From CAMLFJ01 sp040902305 (GTDB taxonomy: Bacteria > Methylomirabilota > Methylomirabilia > Rokubacteriales > CSP1-6): DNA of 64,000 nt. The notes beneath the pieces were generated by a model. The model made no database searches. It was not told the DNA's origin and saw only the letters and a program-made list of their open reading frames with translations. A program made the translations under genes and the position numbers. Each line of letters starts with the position of its first letter. Positions within the stretch are counted from its first letter, which is position 1. The stretch covers positions 1 to 64,000 of the forward strand of contig JBBDXN010000134.1 in the NCBI GenBank assembly GCA_040902305.1. Reading direction: 5' to 3'. Shown here piece by piece: positions 49,646 to 58,840 of the stretch.

Positions 49646-50314
49646 ATGACGCCCATGCCCCTTCGCTCCGGTGATCCCGCTCCCCACTTTGCGCTGCCCG
49701 CGGTCAATCGAGAGGGCCAGGTCTCACTCGACGACTATCGCGGGCGCAGTCCGGTCCTGGTCGGCCTGTTTCGCGGCCTGCACTGCCCCTTCTGCCGGCG
49801 CCAGGTCGTGCAGCTCGGCACCACGCAGGAGAAGCTGAAGGCGATGGGCGTGGAGACGATGGCGGTGGTGAATACCCCGCTGACGCGCGCGCGGCTCTAC
49901 TTCAACTACCGCCCCGCGCGCGTGCTCCTCGCGGCCGACCCGGAGGCGGCGACGCATCGAGCGTTCGGGGTGCCGGCCGGCGTGGTCGTCGAGGACGAGT
50001 CGAAGGCCTCGTGGTCGCAGGGGACAGTCACGATGGGCCAGCTTCAGGTCGCGCTGATCAATCCCACCGGAGAGCTCCCGGCACCGGAGAACGCCTTCGT
50101 GGCGATGGACGTCCTGAACAAGAGGGACGGGTTCGAGCCGACCGAGGTCGACCAGCAGATCGTGGCCGTGCACGGCATGCAGCTGACGGGGCACTTTCTC
50201 ATCGACCGGAGCGGGATCGTTAGGTGGCGGCAGATCGAGGCCGTGGAGCGGATCGAGGATCTCTCCAAGTTTCCGAGCGACGAGGAGATCCTGGCCGCGG
50301 CCCGCGCGCTCTAG
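49646..50314 (+). CDS. AhpC/TSA-type redoxin with CPFC motif
   Basis: A thioredoxin-fold peroxiredoxin-like protein of 222 residues. The active motif is C47-P-F-C50 (GLHCPFCRRQVVQL). The region LLAADPEAATHRAFGVPAG and the C-terminal TGHFLIDRSGIVRWRQIEA are typical of redoxin or AhpC-like family members. The codons for both cysteines are ordinary TGC, not TGA. It may reduce peroxides or disulfides. The ATG at 49646 follows GAGAGGAAT. Confidence 0.85.
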   Translation: MTPMPLRSGDPAPHFALPAVNREGQVSLDDYRGRSPVLVGLFRGLHCPFCRRQVVQLGTTQEKLKAMGVETMAVVNTPLTRARLYFNYRPARVLLAADPEAATHRAFGVPAGVVVEDESKASWSQGTVTMGQLQVALINPTGELPAPENAFVAMDVLNKRDGFEPTEVDQQIVAVHGMQLTGHFLIDRSGIVRWRQIEAVERIEDLSKFPSDEEILAAARAL

Positions 50315-50349
50315 GTCGGCCCCCCTCCACAACTACAGGAGACGACGCC

Positions 50350-51015
50350 ATGGATATCGCCATCCCGCTCTTCGAGGGCATCACCGCGCTGGACGCCATC
50401 GGCCCCTACGAGGTCCTCTCGCGCCTGCCCGGCGCCCGGGTGCGCTTCGTCGCGGTGACGCCCGGCCCGTATCGCACCGACAACCGCCAGCTCACCCTGA
50501 TGGCCGACGAGCCGCTTTCCGCGGTGCCGCACCCGGAGGTGGTCATGGTGCCGGGTGGCTTCGGCACCCGCGCGCTCGAGGCGCCGAATCCGCTGCTGGA
50601 CTGGATCCGCGCGGCGCACGAGACGAGCCAGTGGACCACGTCGGTCTGCACCGGCTCGATGCTGCTGGCCGCTGCGGGCATCCTGAAGGGGCTCGAGGCC
50701 ACCACGCACTGGATGTCGCTCGACCGCCTGCCCGCCTACGGCGCGCGGCCGACGCTCAAGCGCGTGGTGGAGCAGGGCAAGATCATCACCGCGGCGGGGG
50801 TGTCTTCGGGCATCGACATGGCGCTCACGCTCGCCGCCCGCATCGCGGGCGACGACGTGGCCCAGGCCATCCAGCTCGGGATCGAGTACGACCCGCAGCC
50901 TCCGTTTCGGGCCGGGTCGCCCACGACCGCGCCCGCGCACATCGTGGAGGGCCTGCGCGCCCGGATGCGGGCCCGCATGGAGCGGGACGAAGCCGCGCTG
51001 CACCGCCCCGCCTGA
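50350..51015 (+). CDS. DJ-1/PfpI family protein (isonitrile hydratase-like)
   Basis: A protein of 221 residues with the DJ-1 fold. The nucleophilic elbow is C100 in TTSVCTGSMLLAAAG, and the acid D15 in ITALDAIGPYEVL corresponds to the aspartate of isonitrile hydratase. MVPGGFGTRAL and AAGVSSGIDMALTLAARI are family markers. It might hydrate isonitriles or act on glyoxal-type substrates. The ATG at 50350 lies 35 bases after the redoxin stop, after AGGAGACGACGCC. Confidence 0.85.
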   Translation: MDIAIPLFEGITALDAIGPYEVLSRLPGARVRFVAVTPGPYRTDNRQLTLMADEPLSAVPHPEVVMVPGGFGTRALEAPNPLLDWIRAAHETSQWTTSVCTGSMLLAAAGILKGLEATTHWMSLDRLPAYGARPTLKRVVEQGKIITAAGVSSGIDMALTLAARIAGDDVAQAIQLGIEYDPQPPFRAGSPTTAPAHIVEGLRARMRARMERDEAALHRPA

Positions 51016-51046
51016 CGACCGCGGGCGGCGAGGATATACTGGGCCG

Positions 51047-51940
51047 ATGGAGCGCCGCCGGCTGGGCCGGACCGACATGGAGGTGAGCGTGCTCGGCTTC
51101 GGCGGCTCGGAGATCGGCTACGAGCGGGCGGGGGCGCGCACGGTGGCCCGTCTGCTCGGCACCGCGCTCGACGCGGGCCTCAACGTGATCGACACCGCCG
51201 AGTGCTACGAGGACAGCGAGACGCTGATCGGATCGGCGCTCGGGGCCCGACGGGACGAGATCTACCTGCTGACCAAGTGCGGCCATCCCCGCGGCTACGG
51301 CCGCGGCGACTGGCGCGCGGCCTCGCTGCTCTCGAGCATCGAGCGGAGCCTCAAGCGCCTCCGCACCGACCGTCTGGACCTGATCCAGCTCCACAGCTGC
51401 GAGCTGTCCGACCTCCGGAAGGGCGAGGCCATCACCGCGCTGGAGCGGGCGCGGGAGCGCGGCCTCACGCGCTACATCGGCTACAGCGGGGACGGGGAAG
51501 CGGCGCGCTTCGCGGTCGAGTGCGGGCGATTCGACACGCTGCAGACCTCGGTGAGTGTCGCGGACCAGGAGTGCTTCGAGCTGACGCTGCCGCCGGCCGT
51601 GGAGCGGGGAATGGGCGTGATCGCCAAGCGGCCGATCGCGAACGCGGCGTGGCGGTACGCGCGCCGGCCCCCCGAGCCCTACTACCAGCCCTACTGGGAG
51701 CGACTGCGCGCGCTCGACTACCCGTTCGCGCGTGACGCCGAGCGCGTCGCCTCGACCGCACTCCGCTTCACCCTGGCCGCGCCGGGTGTGCACACCGCGA
51801 TCGTCGGGACCAAGCGGCCCGAGCGCTGGCCGGAGAACGCGCGCCTGCTGGAAGCGGGCCCGCTGCCCGCCGCCGACGTCGAACGGATCCGCGCGCGCTG
51901 GCGGCAGGTCGCTGAGCCCTCGTGGACCGGCGAGGTCTGA
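51047..51940 (+). CDS. Aldo/keto reductase
   Basis: A protein of 297 residues with the AKR barrel. The catalytic Asp and Tyr lie in NVIDTAECYEDSETLIG, Lys in IYLLTKCGHPRGYG, and His in DLIQLHSCELSDL. The C-terminal NADPH region is VHTAIVGTKRPERWPENARL. It reduces aldehydes or ketones with NADPH. It stands just before the lower-GC restriction-modification region, whose left border is likely within 51941-52134. Confidence 0.88.
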   Translation: MERRRLGRTDMEVSVLGFGGSEIGYERAGARTVARLLGTALDAGLNVIDTAECYEDSETLIGSALGARRDEIYLLTKCGHPRGYGRGDWRAASLLSSIERSLKRLRTDRLDLIQLHSCELSDLRKGEAITALERARERGLTRYIGYSGDGEAARFAVECGRFDTLQTSVSVADQECFELTLPPAVERGMGVIAKRPIANAAWRYARRPPEPYYQPYWERLRALDYPFARDAERVASTALRFTLAAPGVHTAIVGTKRPERWPENARLLEAGPLPAADVERIRARWRQVAEPSWTGEV

Positions 51941-52134
51941 CGAATACCTGAAGCCGGGTGCCTCGTACCAGGAGCGAGGGATCCGGGTCGCCACGGCTGT
52001 TACACAGTCGAGGGACTCGGTAGCATCCGGCGCGTGCTCTGTGCCTCATGCTGTTGGCGTCTGGGTTTCGATACAGCTTCCCGAGCTTGTCGAGCCCCCG
52101 TCGGCCGATGTAGGCTTTGGGACTAAGAGCGACC

Positions 52135-53961
52135 ATGACTGCCAGAACTCGCATTGTACGACGCTCAGAGTCTTGGAAGGTTATGGAGCAGTTCGCAACC
52201 TGGTCGCTTCGCACCTCGCCCTCAGAAGTCCTTCGGGCTGGCAAAGCCATTGTTGAGAAGCACGCGCAACGCTTCGGTGAGAAGCGCCGTGAGGCCTTTG
52301 CTATCGAGTTCACCAGACGCGTTGTTGCCCAGTACTGGAACGAGATCCAGTCGGACTATGATCATGTGTGGCCCCTGCCACACATTCTGGTTGACTCGGA
52401 CGTAGTGCGGCTTACCCCTGAATTGGAATGGCTGGCTGACCGGCTTGGTCGCGCAGCGGCTCGCCTCGATCCCGTGTCGGCTGGGTACTTTGTTGGTACG
52501 ACCTACGCTATCGCGCTTCCGCCCGAGATACGTGCACGCCTGGGGATCTACTACACGCCGCCTGCCCTTAGTTCTCGCTTGTTGGATCAGGTCACCGCAG
52601 CGGGGATTGATTGGGGCTCATGTACCGTAGTCGATCCAGCGTGTGGAGGAGGCGCCTTTCTTGCCCCAGTAGCTCAGCGAATCATCAAGCATTTGTCCCA
52701 TCTGGAGCCAGCAGCCCTTGTCGACGCTATGGCTGGGCGCGTTCACGGCGTTGAACTTGATCCTTTCGCAGCCTGGTTGTCCCAGGTGTTTGTCGAGTCA
52801 GTCATGTTGCCTACGTGCAGGGCCGGGGGGTCTCGACTTCCCCTGTTGGTTGATGTCCGAGATAGTCTGTCAATGCAGTCAACTTCCGAAACCTTTGATC
52901 TCGTCATCGGGAACCCTCCTTATCGGCGTGTGACGCTGTCCACGGTTCTAAGAGACCGGTATTCCAGTAGCCTCTACGGTCACGCGAATCTGTACGGAAT
53001 CTTCACGGAGTTGGCTCTGGGTCTGGTAAAGGCTGGGGGCCTTGTTGCGTATGTAACCCCAACGAGTTTCCTGGCCGGTCAGTACTTCAAGAAGCTACGT
53101 GACCTTCTGGGCCACGAAGCTCCTCCGGTGGCTGTCGATTTCATTGCGCAGCGAAAAGGAGTGTTCGACGGTGTGTTGCAGGAGGCGGTCCTCGCCACCT
53201 ACCGACGCAAGGGGAAGGCGGAGCCGGCGCCGGTCAGCCTTGTAACGCCGGTGGACGAAGGTACTGCCCGGGTTATAACGGTCGCAGACTTTCGCCTGCC
53301 GCACTCTGCCAACCAGCCGTGGCTGATTCCGAGAAGCGTCGAACAGGTATCTCTGGTTAAGCGGATGGAAGAGATGCCCCATCGTCTTTCGGATTGGGGC
53401 TACCGCGTGAGAACCGGGCCTCTCGTTTGGAATCGGCACCGGAGTCAATTGCGGCTAGAGGCCGGCCCAGGTTGTCTTCCGCTGATTTGGGCCGAGTCGA
53501 TTACATCGGATGGGCGCTTCGTACTGAGAGCGCTCAAGCAGAACCACAAGCCGTTCTTCAAGCCATCTGGTAAAGAGGAGTGGCTCATCATCCGGCGTGG
53601 CTGTGTCCTCCTTCAAAGGACGACTGCAAAGGAACAAGCTCGACGTCTCATCGCGGCAGTGCTTCCCATGCGTCTGTTTCGAAGGTACGGGGCTGTCGTG
53701 GTCGAGAATCACCTGAATATGATTGTGCCAATGCGGTCGCGTGCCGCGGTCGGGTTGGAGGCCCTTGCTGCATTCCTCAACAGCTCTGTCGTCGATCGAG
53801 CATTTCGTTGTGTGAGCGGTAGCGTTGCAGTCTCGGCCTATGAGCTAGAGGCCCTTCCACTTCCGTCGCCGGAGGACATTCGGAGTGTGGAACAGGCGAT
53901 CGGGCGCGGTGCGTCGCGAGACGAGATGGACAAACTCTGCGGTCAGCTATACGGCGTCTAG
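52135..53961 (+). CDS. Adenine-specific DNA methyltransferase, partner of BsuBI/PstI-type nuclease
   Basis: A class I N6-adenine methyltransferase of 608 residues. The SAM-binding motif I is VDPACGGGAFLAPVAQRI, motif IV is VIGNPPYRRVTL, and GIYYTPPALSSRLLDQV is the typical lead-in. The C-terminal part serves target recognition. The ATG at 52135 is chosen, with one at 52183 as alternative. GC is about 55 percent, well below the flanks. The restriction gene converges 57 bases downstream. CTGCAG as the recognition site is only a family-based guess. Confidence 0.88.
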   Translation: MTARTRIVRRSESWKVMEQFATWSLRTSPSEVLRAGKAIVEKHAQRFGEKRREAFAIEFTRRVVAQYWNEIQSDYDHVWPLPHILVDSDVVRLTPELEWLADRLGRAAARLDPVSAGYFVGTTYAIALPPEIRARLGIYYTPPALSSRLLDQVTAAGIDWGSCTVVDPACGGGAFLAPVAQRIIKHLSHLEPAALVDAMAGRVHGVELDPFAAWLSQVFVESVMLPTCRAGGSRLPLLVDVRDSLSMQSTSETFDLVIGNPPYRRVTLSTVLRDRYSSSLYGHANLYGIFTELALGLVKAGGLVAYVTPTSFLAGQYFKKLRDLLGHEAPPVAVDFIAQRKGVFDGVLQEAVLATYRRKGKAEPAPVSLVTPVDEGTARVITVADFRLPHSANQPWLIPRSVEQVSLVKRMEEMPHRLSDWGYRVRTGPLVWNRHRSQLRLEAGPGCLPLIWAESITSDGRFVLRALKQNHKPFFKPSGKEEWLIIRRGCVLLQRTTAKEQARRLIAAVLPMRLFRRYGAVVVENHLNMIVPMRSRAAVGLEALAAFLNSSVVDRAFRCVSGSVAVSAYELEALPLPSPEDIRSVEQAIGRGASRDEMDKLCGQLYGV

Positions 53962-54018
53962 GAGTGGTGGCTCGTGTTTGTCGGTTGGTTCGAGGCTGTT
54001 CAAGCGCTGATCCGCTGT

Positions 54019-55122
54019 TCAGGATCGGAGCTTCGCGGCCACGGATGAAAGACTTGTGGGCCAAAGCCCTCCATCGTGAAAGGCAAGCAGATGTTGAGGC
54101 TCGGCGGCAAACCAGACGAACGAGTTCCAGGCGACCTCTGTGATGGTTTTCTTGAAGGCTGAGTCCGATCGGTCGCGGAAGGCGGTGACGAAGGCAATCC
54201 GGTTCGCCGGGAAGCCCGCATCAGTAGCCAATTTGAGAAGGGCCGATTGCCGTTGCGTCGTGATAGCGCCGTCTGTCACGACGACCTCGATAAAGGCAAT
54301 GAGGACGTTGCCGTCGGTCCTGCCGTCTTCGAGATCGACGAGGATGATGTCGGGCAGGTTGCGATCTGGGGCGATTTGAAGTCGAAGAGCGGCGGCCAGT
54401 TGGTCATCTCTTGCGACCACCTTCTCCTTGCTCTCGCTGACCCACAGAACAACGGGCTGCTTCATGAATCGCGGCGCGAAGACTTCCACGACGGATTTTG
54501 TCAGCTCAGAGCTCGGGCCGTGAGACATAAGGCGAGTTTCCCGGTTGGGGAAAGTGACCAGAAGGCGTTCGTCCGTCGAAGCTGCGCCACGACGTAACAG
54601 CTGGGTATGCGCCAACGCGCCGGCTGAGAGGTGTCTACTGCGCCAATCGGCAGCCGCCTTCTCGAGGGAAGCCTCGCTAAGTGTAGGACTGAAGAGAGCA
54701 GCGAATTCGGCGCGTAGTGCATAGCGGGGTTTCGCCGAGGTCGTCGATAGTCCGCGACGCTCAGTAACAGCGTTGTTGCCTATCAGCCCCTGCCGGATTG
54801 TTTCATCTCGGATTTGTTCGCGGCTGTTTTCTGAGTACCAGGGCTTCCCCGCCGGACGGAATCCGGGCTTCAGTGACCTGGTCGCATACGATTCGCGCGC
54901 AAGGGCATCACGTTTTGAGGCTTGCGCGTTAGTCATCCGGACAACCTGCTTGGGAGCTAGCCAGACGTCCGCGCCCTCTATGGCGCCTACATAGAGCAGC
55001 GTAAAGACAGCGGAAGCGGCAGCCTCTCGAACGCAATAGGCGCGGTGCGGTGTACCTTCAGGGAAGATGATCGGCAGCCGAGCATGTATGTCTGCGCGCC
55101 CGACGTATGGAGGAAGGTTCAC
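54019..55122 (-). CDS. BsuBI/PstI-family restriction endonuclease
   Basis: A protein of 367 residues. The N-terminal part (about 1-200) has helical DNA-binding character. The C-terminal part is the BsuBI/PstI nuclease fold: LPDIILVDLEDGRTD followed by LIAFIEVVVTDGAITTQRQ holds the PD-ExK-like acids. AGFPANRIAFVTAFRDRSDS and the end region VAWNSFVWFAAEPQHLLAFH are family wording. The GTG start at 55122 is chosen; longer readings run antisense over the neighbour. It has lower GC than the host, as does the methyltransferase, so the pair was probably transferred together. Confidence 0.9.
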   Translation of the reverse strand: MNLPPYVGRADIHARLPIIFPEGTPHRAYCVREAAASAVFTLLYVGAIEGADVWLAPKQVVRMTNAQASKRDALARESYATRSLKPGFRPAGKPWYSENSREQIRDETIRQGLIGNNAVTERRGLSTTSAKPRYALRAEFAALFSPTLSEASLEKAAADWRSRHLSAGALAHTQLLRRGAASTDERLLVTFPNRETRLMSHGPSSELTKSVVEVFAPRFMKQPVVLWVSESKEKVVARDDQLAAALRLQIAPDRNLPDIILVDLEDGRTDGNVLIAFIEVVVTDGAITTQRQSALLKLATDAGFPANRIAFVTAFRDRSDSAFKKTITEVAWNSFVWFAAEPQHLLAFHDGGLWPTSLSSVAAKLRS

Positions 55123-55160
55123 GCTACGATTGTCCCTCGCGTCGCCCAGTCGCCACCATG

Positions 55161-56249
55161 TCACCCGACCTGGAAGCGCTTGATCGCCGCCTGGTCGAAG
55201 GCCAGGCCGAGCCCGGGCTTGTCGGGCACCACGAGCTGGCCGCCCTCGATCTTCGGGGTCTCCTCGTAGAGCTGGAGCGTCCACGGCATGTACTCGACGG
55301 TGAGCCCGTTGGGGATGGCCGCGATCAGGTGCACGTGGATCTCCGGGATCAGGTGGCTCACCACCGGCAGGTTGAAGGCCTCGGCCATGCCCGCCACCTT
55401 CATCCACTGGGTGATGCCGCCCACCCGCAGCAGGTCGATCATCACGATGTCGATCGAGCGGGCCTCCAGCAGGTGGCGGAACGGCACGATGCCGTAGTGG
55501 TACTCGCCCGCCGCGATCGGGGTGTTGAGCGCGTCGGCGACGCGCGCCAGGCCCGGGTAGTCGTCGTGCGCGGTGGGGTCTTCGAGCCAGTAGAGATGAT
55601 AGGGCTCGATGCGCTGGCCCACGTCGATGGCGTGGTGCACGCTCCAGAGCTGGTTGATGTCGCACATGAGGTCCACGTCGGCGCCGATGGACTCGCGCAT
55701 CACCCGCACCCGTTCGACCGAGGCGGCGATGGTCGGCTCGCTCCCGCACTGCATCTTCATCTGGCGGAAGCCCATGTCGCGCAGGCGCGGGCCCGCCTTG
55801 GCCAGGTAGTCCACCGGGTGCTGGCGCATCAGCGCGCCGCTCGCGTACGTGGGCGCGCGGTCGCGCAGGCCGCCCAGCAGCGCGCAGACCGACCGGCCCG
55901 CCGCCTTGCCCATGAGGTCCCAGCAGGCCATGTCCACCGCGGAGAGTGCGAGCGAGAAGATGCCACCCGGGCCCGAGCCGCCCGCCATGCGCCGGCACTT
56001 GGCCGCGATCGCCTCGACCTGGCTCGGGTCCATGCCGATGGTCAGGCGCGCGAGGCCCTCCACCGCCGCCCGCAGCGCGGGGGTCAGCGCGCCGCCGAAG
56101 AAGGTGAGGCCGATGCCGACCAGCCCCTGGTCGGTCCCGAGCTCGAGCAGCACGAACTCCCGGGTATCGGTGGGCGCGGGCAGCCCAACCACCAGCGGGT
56201 TGTCGGCGGGCGTGGAGAGGACGCGGGTGGTGACGTGGCTGATCTTCAT
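55161..56249 (-). CDS. Enolase-superfamily dehydratase/racemase (MR/MLE type)
   Basis: A protein of 362 residues of the mandelate racemase/muconate lactonising family. The metal ligands lie in VDLMCDINQLW (Asp), LYWLEDPTAHD (Glu) and PIAAGEYHYGI (Glu). The lysine region reads FRQMKMQCG, and the late basic region is VVSHLIPEIHVHL, with several His. It likely dehydrates a sugar acid. Its ATG at 56249 overlaps the stop of the FAH-family gene, so the two probably act in one sugar-acid pathway. Confidence 0.88.
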   Translation of the reverse strand: MKISHVTTRVLSTPADNPLVVGLPAPTDTREFVLLELGTDQGLVGIGLTFFGGALTPALRAAVEGLARLTIGMDPSQVEAIAAKCRRMAGGSGPGGIFSLALSAVDMACWDLMGKAAGRSVCALLGGLRDRAPTYASGALMRQHPVDYLAKAGPRLRDMGFRQMKMQCGSEPTIAASVERVRVMRESIGADVDLMCDINQLWSVHHAIDVGQRIEPYHLYWLEDPTAHDDYPGLARVADALNTPIAAGEYHYGIVPFRHLLEARSIDIVMIDLLRVGGITQWMKVAGMAEAFNLPVVSHLIPEIHVHLIAAIPNGLTVEYMPWTLQLYEETPKIEGGQLVVPDKPGLGLAFDQAAIKRFQVG

Positions 56250-57172
56250 TTCTTGTGCTTGCCGGTGAGCTGGGGCGTGGTGCCTTCCTGTCCCTTTTCC
56301 TGTCGGTCGAGCCGCGTCTCGCGCGACCACGTGCGCTTGAGATCGTCACGGATATTGAACCGGAGCTGCCCGAGGCCCTCGGTCTCGAGCTCGATGCGGT
56401 CGCCGTCCTGGAAGCCGGAGAGCCCGCGGTGGTTGGTGCCGGTGGCGAGGATGTCGCCCGGCTCGAGGGTGTGAATGCTCGTCACCCACTCGATGCAGCG
56501 CGGGATCTTGTGCGCCATGTCGCTCGTGTTGAACGACTGCTTGACCGTCCCGTTTACCGAGAGCCGGATCGCCAGCTTGTGTGGGTCCGCGATCTCGTCC
56601 GCGGTCACCAGGTACGGGCCGATCGGCGCGAAGGTGTCGCGCGACTTCATCTGGTAGAACGTGTTGCCGGTGGGGAGCAGGCCGCGCGCGGAGCCGTCGA
56701 TGAAGTTGCAGTAGCCGAAGACGTACTCCATTGCGCGCGCGGCCGGCACCGCGGTGGCGCGCTTGCCGATGATCAGGGCCATCTCGGCCTCGCCCTCGAA
56801 GATGGTGGCGGGCACGTCGGGCAGCACCATGGTTTCGGCGGGGCCGATGATCGCGCCCGGTGACTTCATGAACGCGTTGATCGGCGCCGGCTCGGTGCGC
56901 GTGCCGTCCTCCATGTAGTTCACCGCCATGCACACGATGTTGGTCGGCTTGGGGAGCGGCGGCCGGATCCGCACGCCGGCCAGGGGCTGGGGCTTGCCGC
57001 GGCCCGCCGCCTCCTCGATCTTCTTGCGGTAGTCGGCGAAGCGGGGGATCAGTCCGCTCATGAGATCGCCGGGCCCCGTGTGGCGGATGTCCTTCACGGT
57101 GTCGGAGACGTCCACGACCGCGTCGCCACGGAGCACGCCGAGCTGGTAGTCGTCGAAGAGCAGTAGTTTCAC
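56246..57172 (-). CDS. Fumarylacetoacetate hydrolase family protein
   Basis: A protein of 308 residues with the FAH fold. NIVCMAVNYMEDGTRTEPAP is the entry region, the metal acids lie in IFEGEAEMALIIGK, and the late MKSRDTFAPIGPYLVTADEI and GDILATGTNHRGL follow. Members hydrolyse or decarboxylate 2-oxo acids, including 3-deoxy sugar acids. The GTG at 57172 has a perfect AAGGAGG site, so longer readings are dismissed. It is coupled to the enolase-superfamily gene and diverges from the Zn dehydrogenase across 127 bases. Confidence 0.88.
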   Translation of the reverse strand: MKLLLFDDYQLGVLRGDAVVDVSDTVKDIRHTGPGDLMSGLIPRFADYRKKIEEAAGRGKPQPLAGVRIRPPLPKPTNIVCMAVNYMEDGTRTEPAPINAFMKSPGAIIGPAETMVLPDVPATIFEGEAEMALIIGKRATAVPAARAMEYVFGYCNFIDGSARGLLPTGNTFYQMKSRDTFAPIGPYLVTADEIADPHKLAIRLSVNGTVKQSFNTSDMAHKIPRCIEWVTSIHTLEPGDILATGTNHRGLSGFQDGDRIELETEGLGQLRFNIRDDLKRTWSRETRLDRQEKGQEGTTPQLTGKHKK

Positions 57173-57299
57173 GATGACCTCCTTGTCGTTCGGGGAGCCG
57201 CCTCGCGAGCCGCCCCATCCTACTCGCGGGCCCGGGTGTTGACAACGGGGCGTACGAGCGGCGACCCTCTCGCTGAATCCATTCCAGGGAGGAGCCCCA

Positions 57300-58421
57300 A
57301 TGAAGGGACGGGTGGCGGGTCTCAAGGCCTACGGTGGCGAGTTCGAGCTGCGCGAGTACCCGGTGCCCGATTTGGAGCCCGGCGCGATCCTGATCAAGCT
57401 GACGCGGGCGGGGGTGTGCGGCTCCGATCTGCACATCTGGCGGGGCGAGATGAAGGAGACGTACGGCGCGCTGCCCAAGGACCTCACCTTCGGCCACGAG
57501 ATGTGCGGCAAGGTGGAGCGGCTCGGGGCCGGGGTCACCACCGACTCGATGGGGCGGCCTTTGCGCAAGGGCGACCGGGTGACCTACTGCTACTTCTTCC
57601 CGTGCGGCCGCTGCCCGGTGTGCCTGCACGACGAGATGGGGAGCTGCCCGCAAAAGGGACGCCCGAACCGGGTGGCCGGCACCGCGCCCTACTTCAACAA
57701 CGCCTACGGCGACTACTACTACCTCCGGCCGGGCCACTTCATCTTCAAGGTGCCCGACGAGATCCCGGAGGACGTGGCCACCCCGATCAACTGCGCGCTC
57801 TCCCAGGTGCTCTACGGCCTGCGCAAGGCGGGCTTCCGGGCCGGCCAGTCGCTGGTGGTGCAGGGAGCGGGCGGGCTCGGCCTCAACGCGGTGGCGGTGG
57901 CGCGCGATATGGGCGCCGATACCATCATCGTGATCGACCGGCTCGCCGAGCGGCTGGCCCTTGCCCGATCGTTCGGGGCCGACCACACCGTGAACGCGAC
58001 CGAGATCGCCTCCGCGGACAAGCGCGTCGACGCGGTAAAGGCGCTGACCGACGGCTTCGGGGCCAGCGTGGTGGCCGACTTCGTGGGCTACCCCGACGTG
58101 ATCCCCGAGGGCCTGCGGATGCTCCGGGGCGGCGGCTGCTATCTCGAGGTGGGCAGCATCTCGCCCGGCAACGTGTTTTCCTACGACGCCACCGCGCTGG
58201 TGCGGGCCAACGCGCGGCTTGTGGCCACGTCGAACTACTCGCCGTGGGCGCTCGAGCAGTCGCTCTCGTTCATGAAGCGCAACTTGAAGCGCTTCCCCTT
58301 CGAGAAGGTGATCTCGCACGTGTTCCCGCTCGAGCGCATCTCGGAGGCCTTCGCCCAGGGCGACTGGGCCCAGCGCGGCGGCGACCCCGCGGGCGTCTCC
58401 CGCGCCGCGATCTCCATGTAG
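57300..58421 (+). CDS. Zinc-binding alcohol/polyol dehydrogenase (MDR family)
   Basis: A protein of 373 residues. The catalytic zinc ligands include C40-region GVCGSDLHIW and GHEMCGKVE; structural zinc cysteines appear in PCGRCPVCLHDEMGSC. The nucleotide fold is VVQGAGGLGLNAVAVARDMG. It oxidises an alcohol or polyol, perhaps in the same pathway as the divergent FAH/enolase pair. A GGGAGGAGCC site precedes the ATG. A closely related gene, cut by the window edge, lies at 63326-64000. Confidence 0.88.
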   Translation: MKGRVAGLKAYGGEFELREYPVPDLEPGAILIKLTRAGVCGSDLHIWRGEMKETYGALPKDLTFGHEMCGKVERLGAGVTTDSMGRPLRKGDRVTYCYFFPCGRCPVCLHDEMGSCPQKGRPNRVAGTAPYFNNAYGDYYYLRPGHFIFKVPDEIPEDVATPINCALSQVLYGLRKAGFRAGQSLVVQGAGGLGLNAVAVARDMGADTIIVIDRLAERLALARSFGADHTVNATEIASADKRVDAVKALTDGFGASVVADFVGYPDVIPEGLRMLRGGGCYLEVGSISPGNVFSYDATALVRANARLVATSNYSPWALEQSLSFMKRNLKRFPFEKVISHVFPLERISEAFAQGDWAQRGGDPAGVSRAAISM

Positions 58422-58840
58422 CACGCCGCCGACAATTCCTTCGGAATAGACATCGCGGTCACTGCCCTTTTGCGGGCCGAATGGATTCGGGCCGCGCGCT
58501 TGTGAGGCGCGCACGACGTGACTCGCCAGTCTTACCGCTTGACACGCGACGTAGAGCGAGTGATCTGCCAGAAGATGTCCTTACTGTGTATTGCCTCAAA
58601 CACCGCGTGTCTTTGGGATCTGTACCTGCGCTGAAGCCCAGTCTTCCAGAGAGTCAATCACCGTTTCTGTGTTCGGATCTTTCTTGACGTGGTGCGATTT
58701 CTCCGTGACTATCGGCGGCGCTTGTGTTCCTTGACGGGCTTACTAGATGAAATGAGTCCGAGTTGATCTGGCCCAATACGTTGTCGGAGGCGCTAACCGG
58801 CTTGTCTGTATCTGAAGATGAGCCAGGCAAGACGCCGGTG
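58422..58840. other. 419-base intergenic region, lower GC
   Basis: No convincing gene is seen between the Zn dehydrogenase and the methyltransferase. GC falls from about 58500 onward, marking the left edge of a small foreign-looking island. One short frame (58688-58765) ending in LDEMSPS is too small to assign. A TTGACA at about 58540 has no good -10 partner. Confidence 0.6.

Noticed and set aside
49646..50314. CPFC redoxin considered as part of the selenoprotein set
   Set aside because: Both active-site cysteines use TGC, no in-frame TGA is present, and it lies in a different operon.
58500..58840. Short frames and a TTGACA box in the 419-base gap
   Set aside because: No frame has homologous-looking content and no -10 sits at a proper distance.
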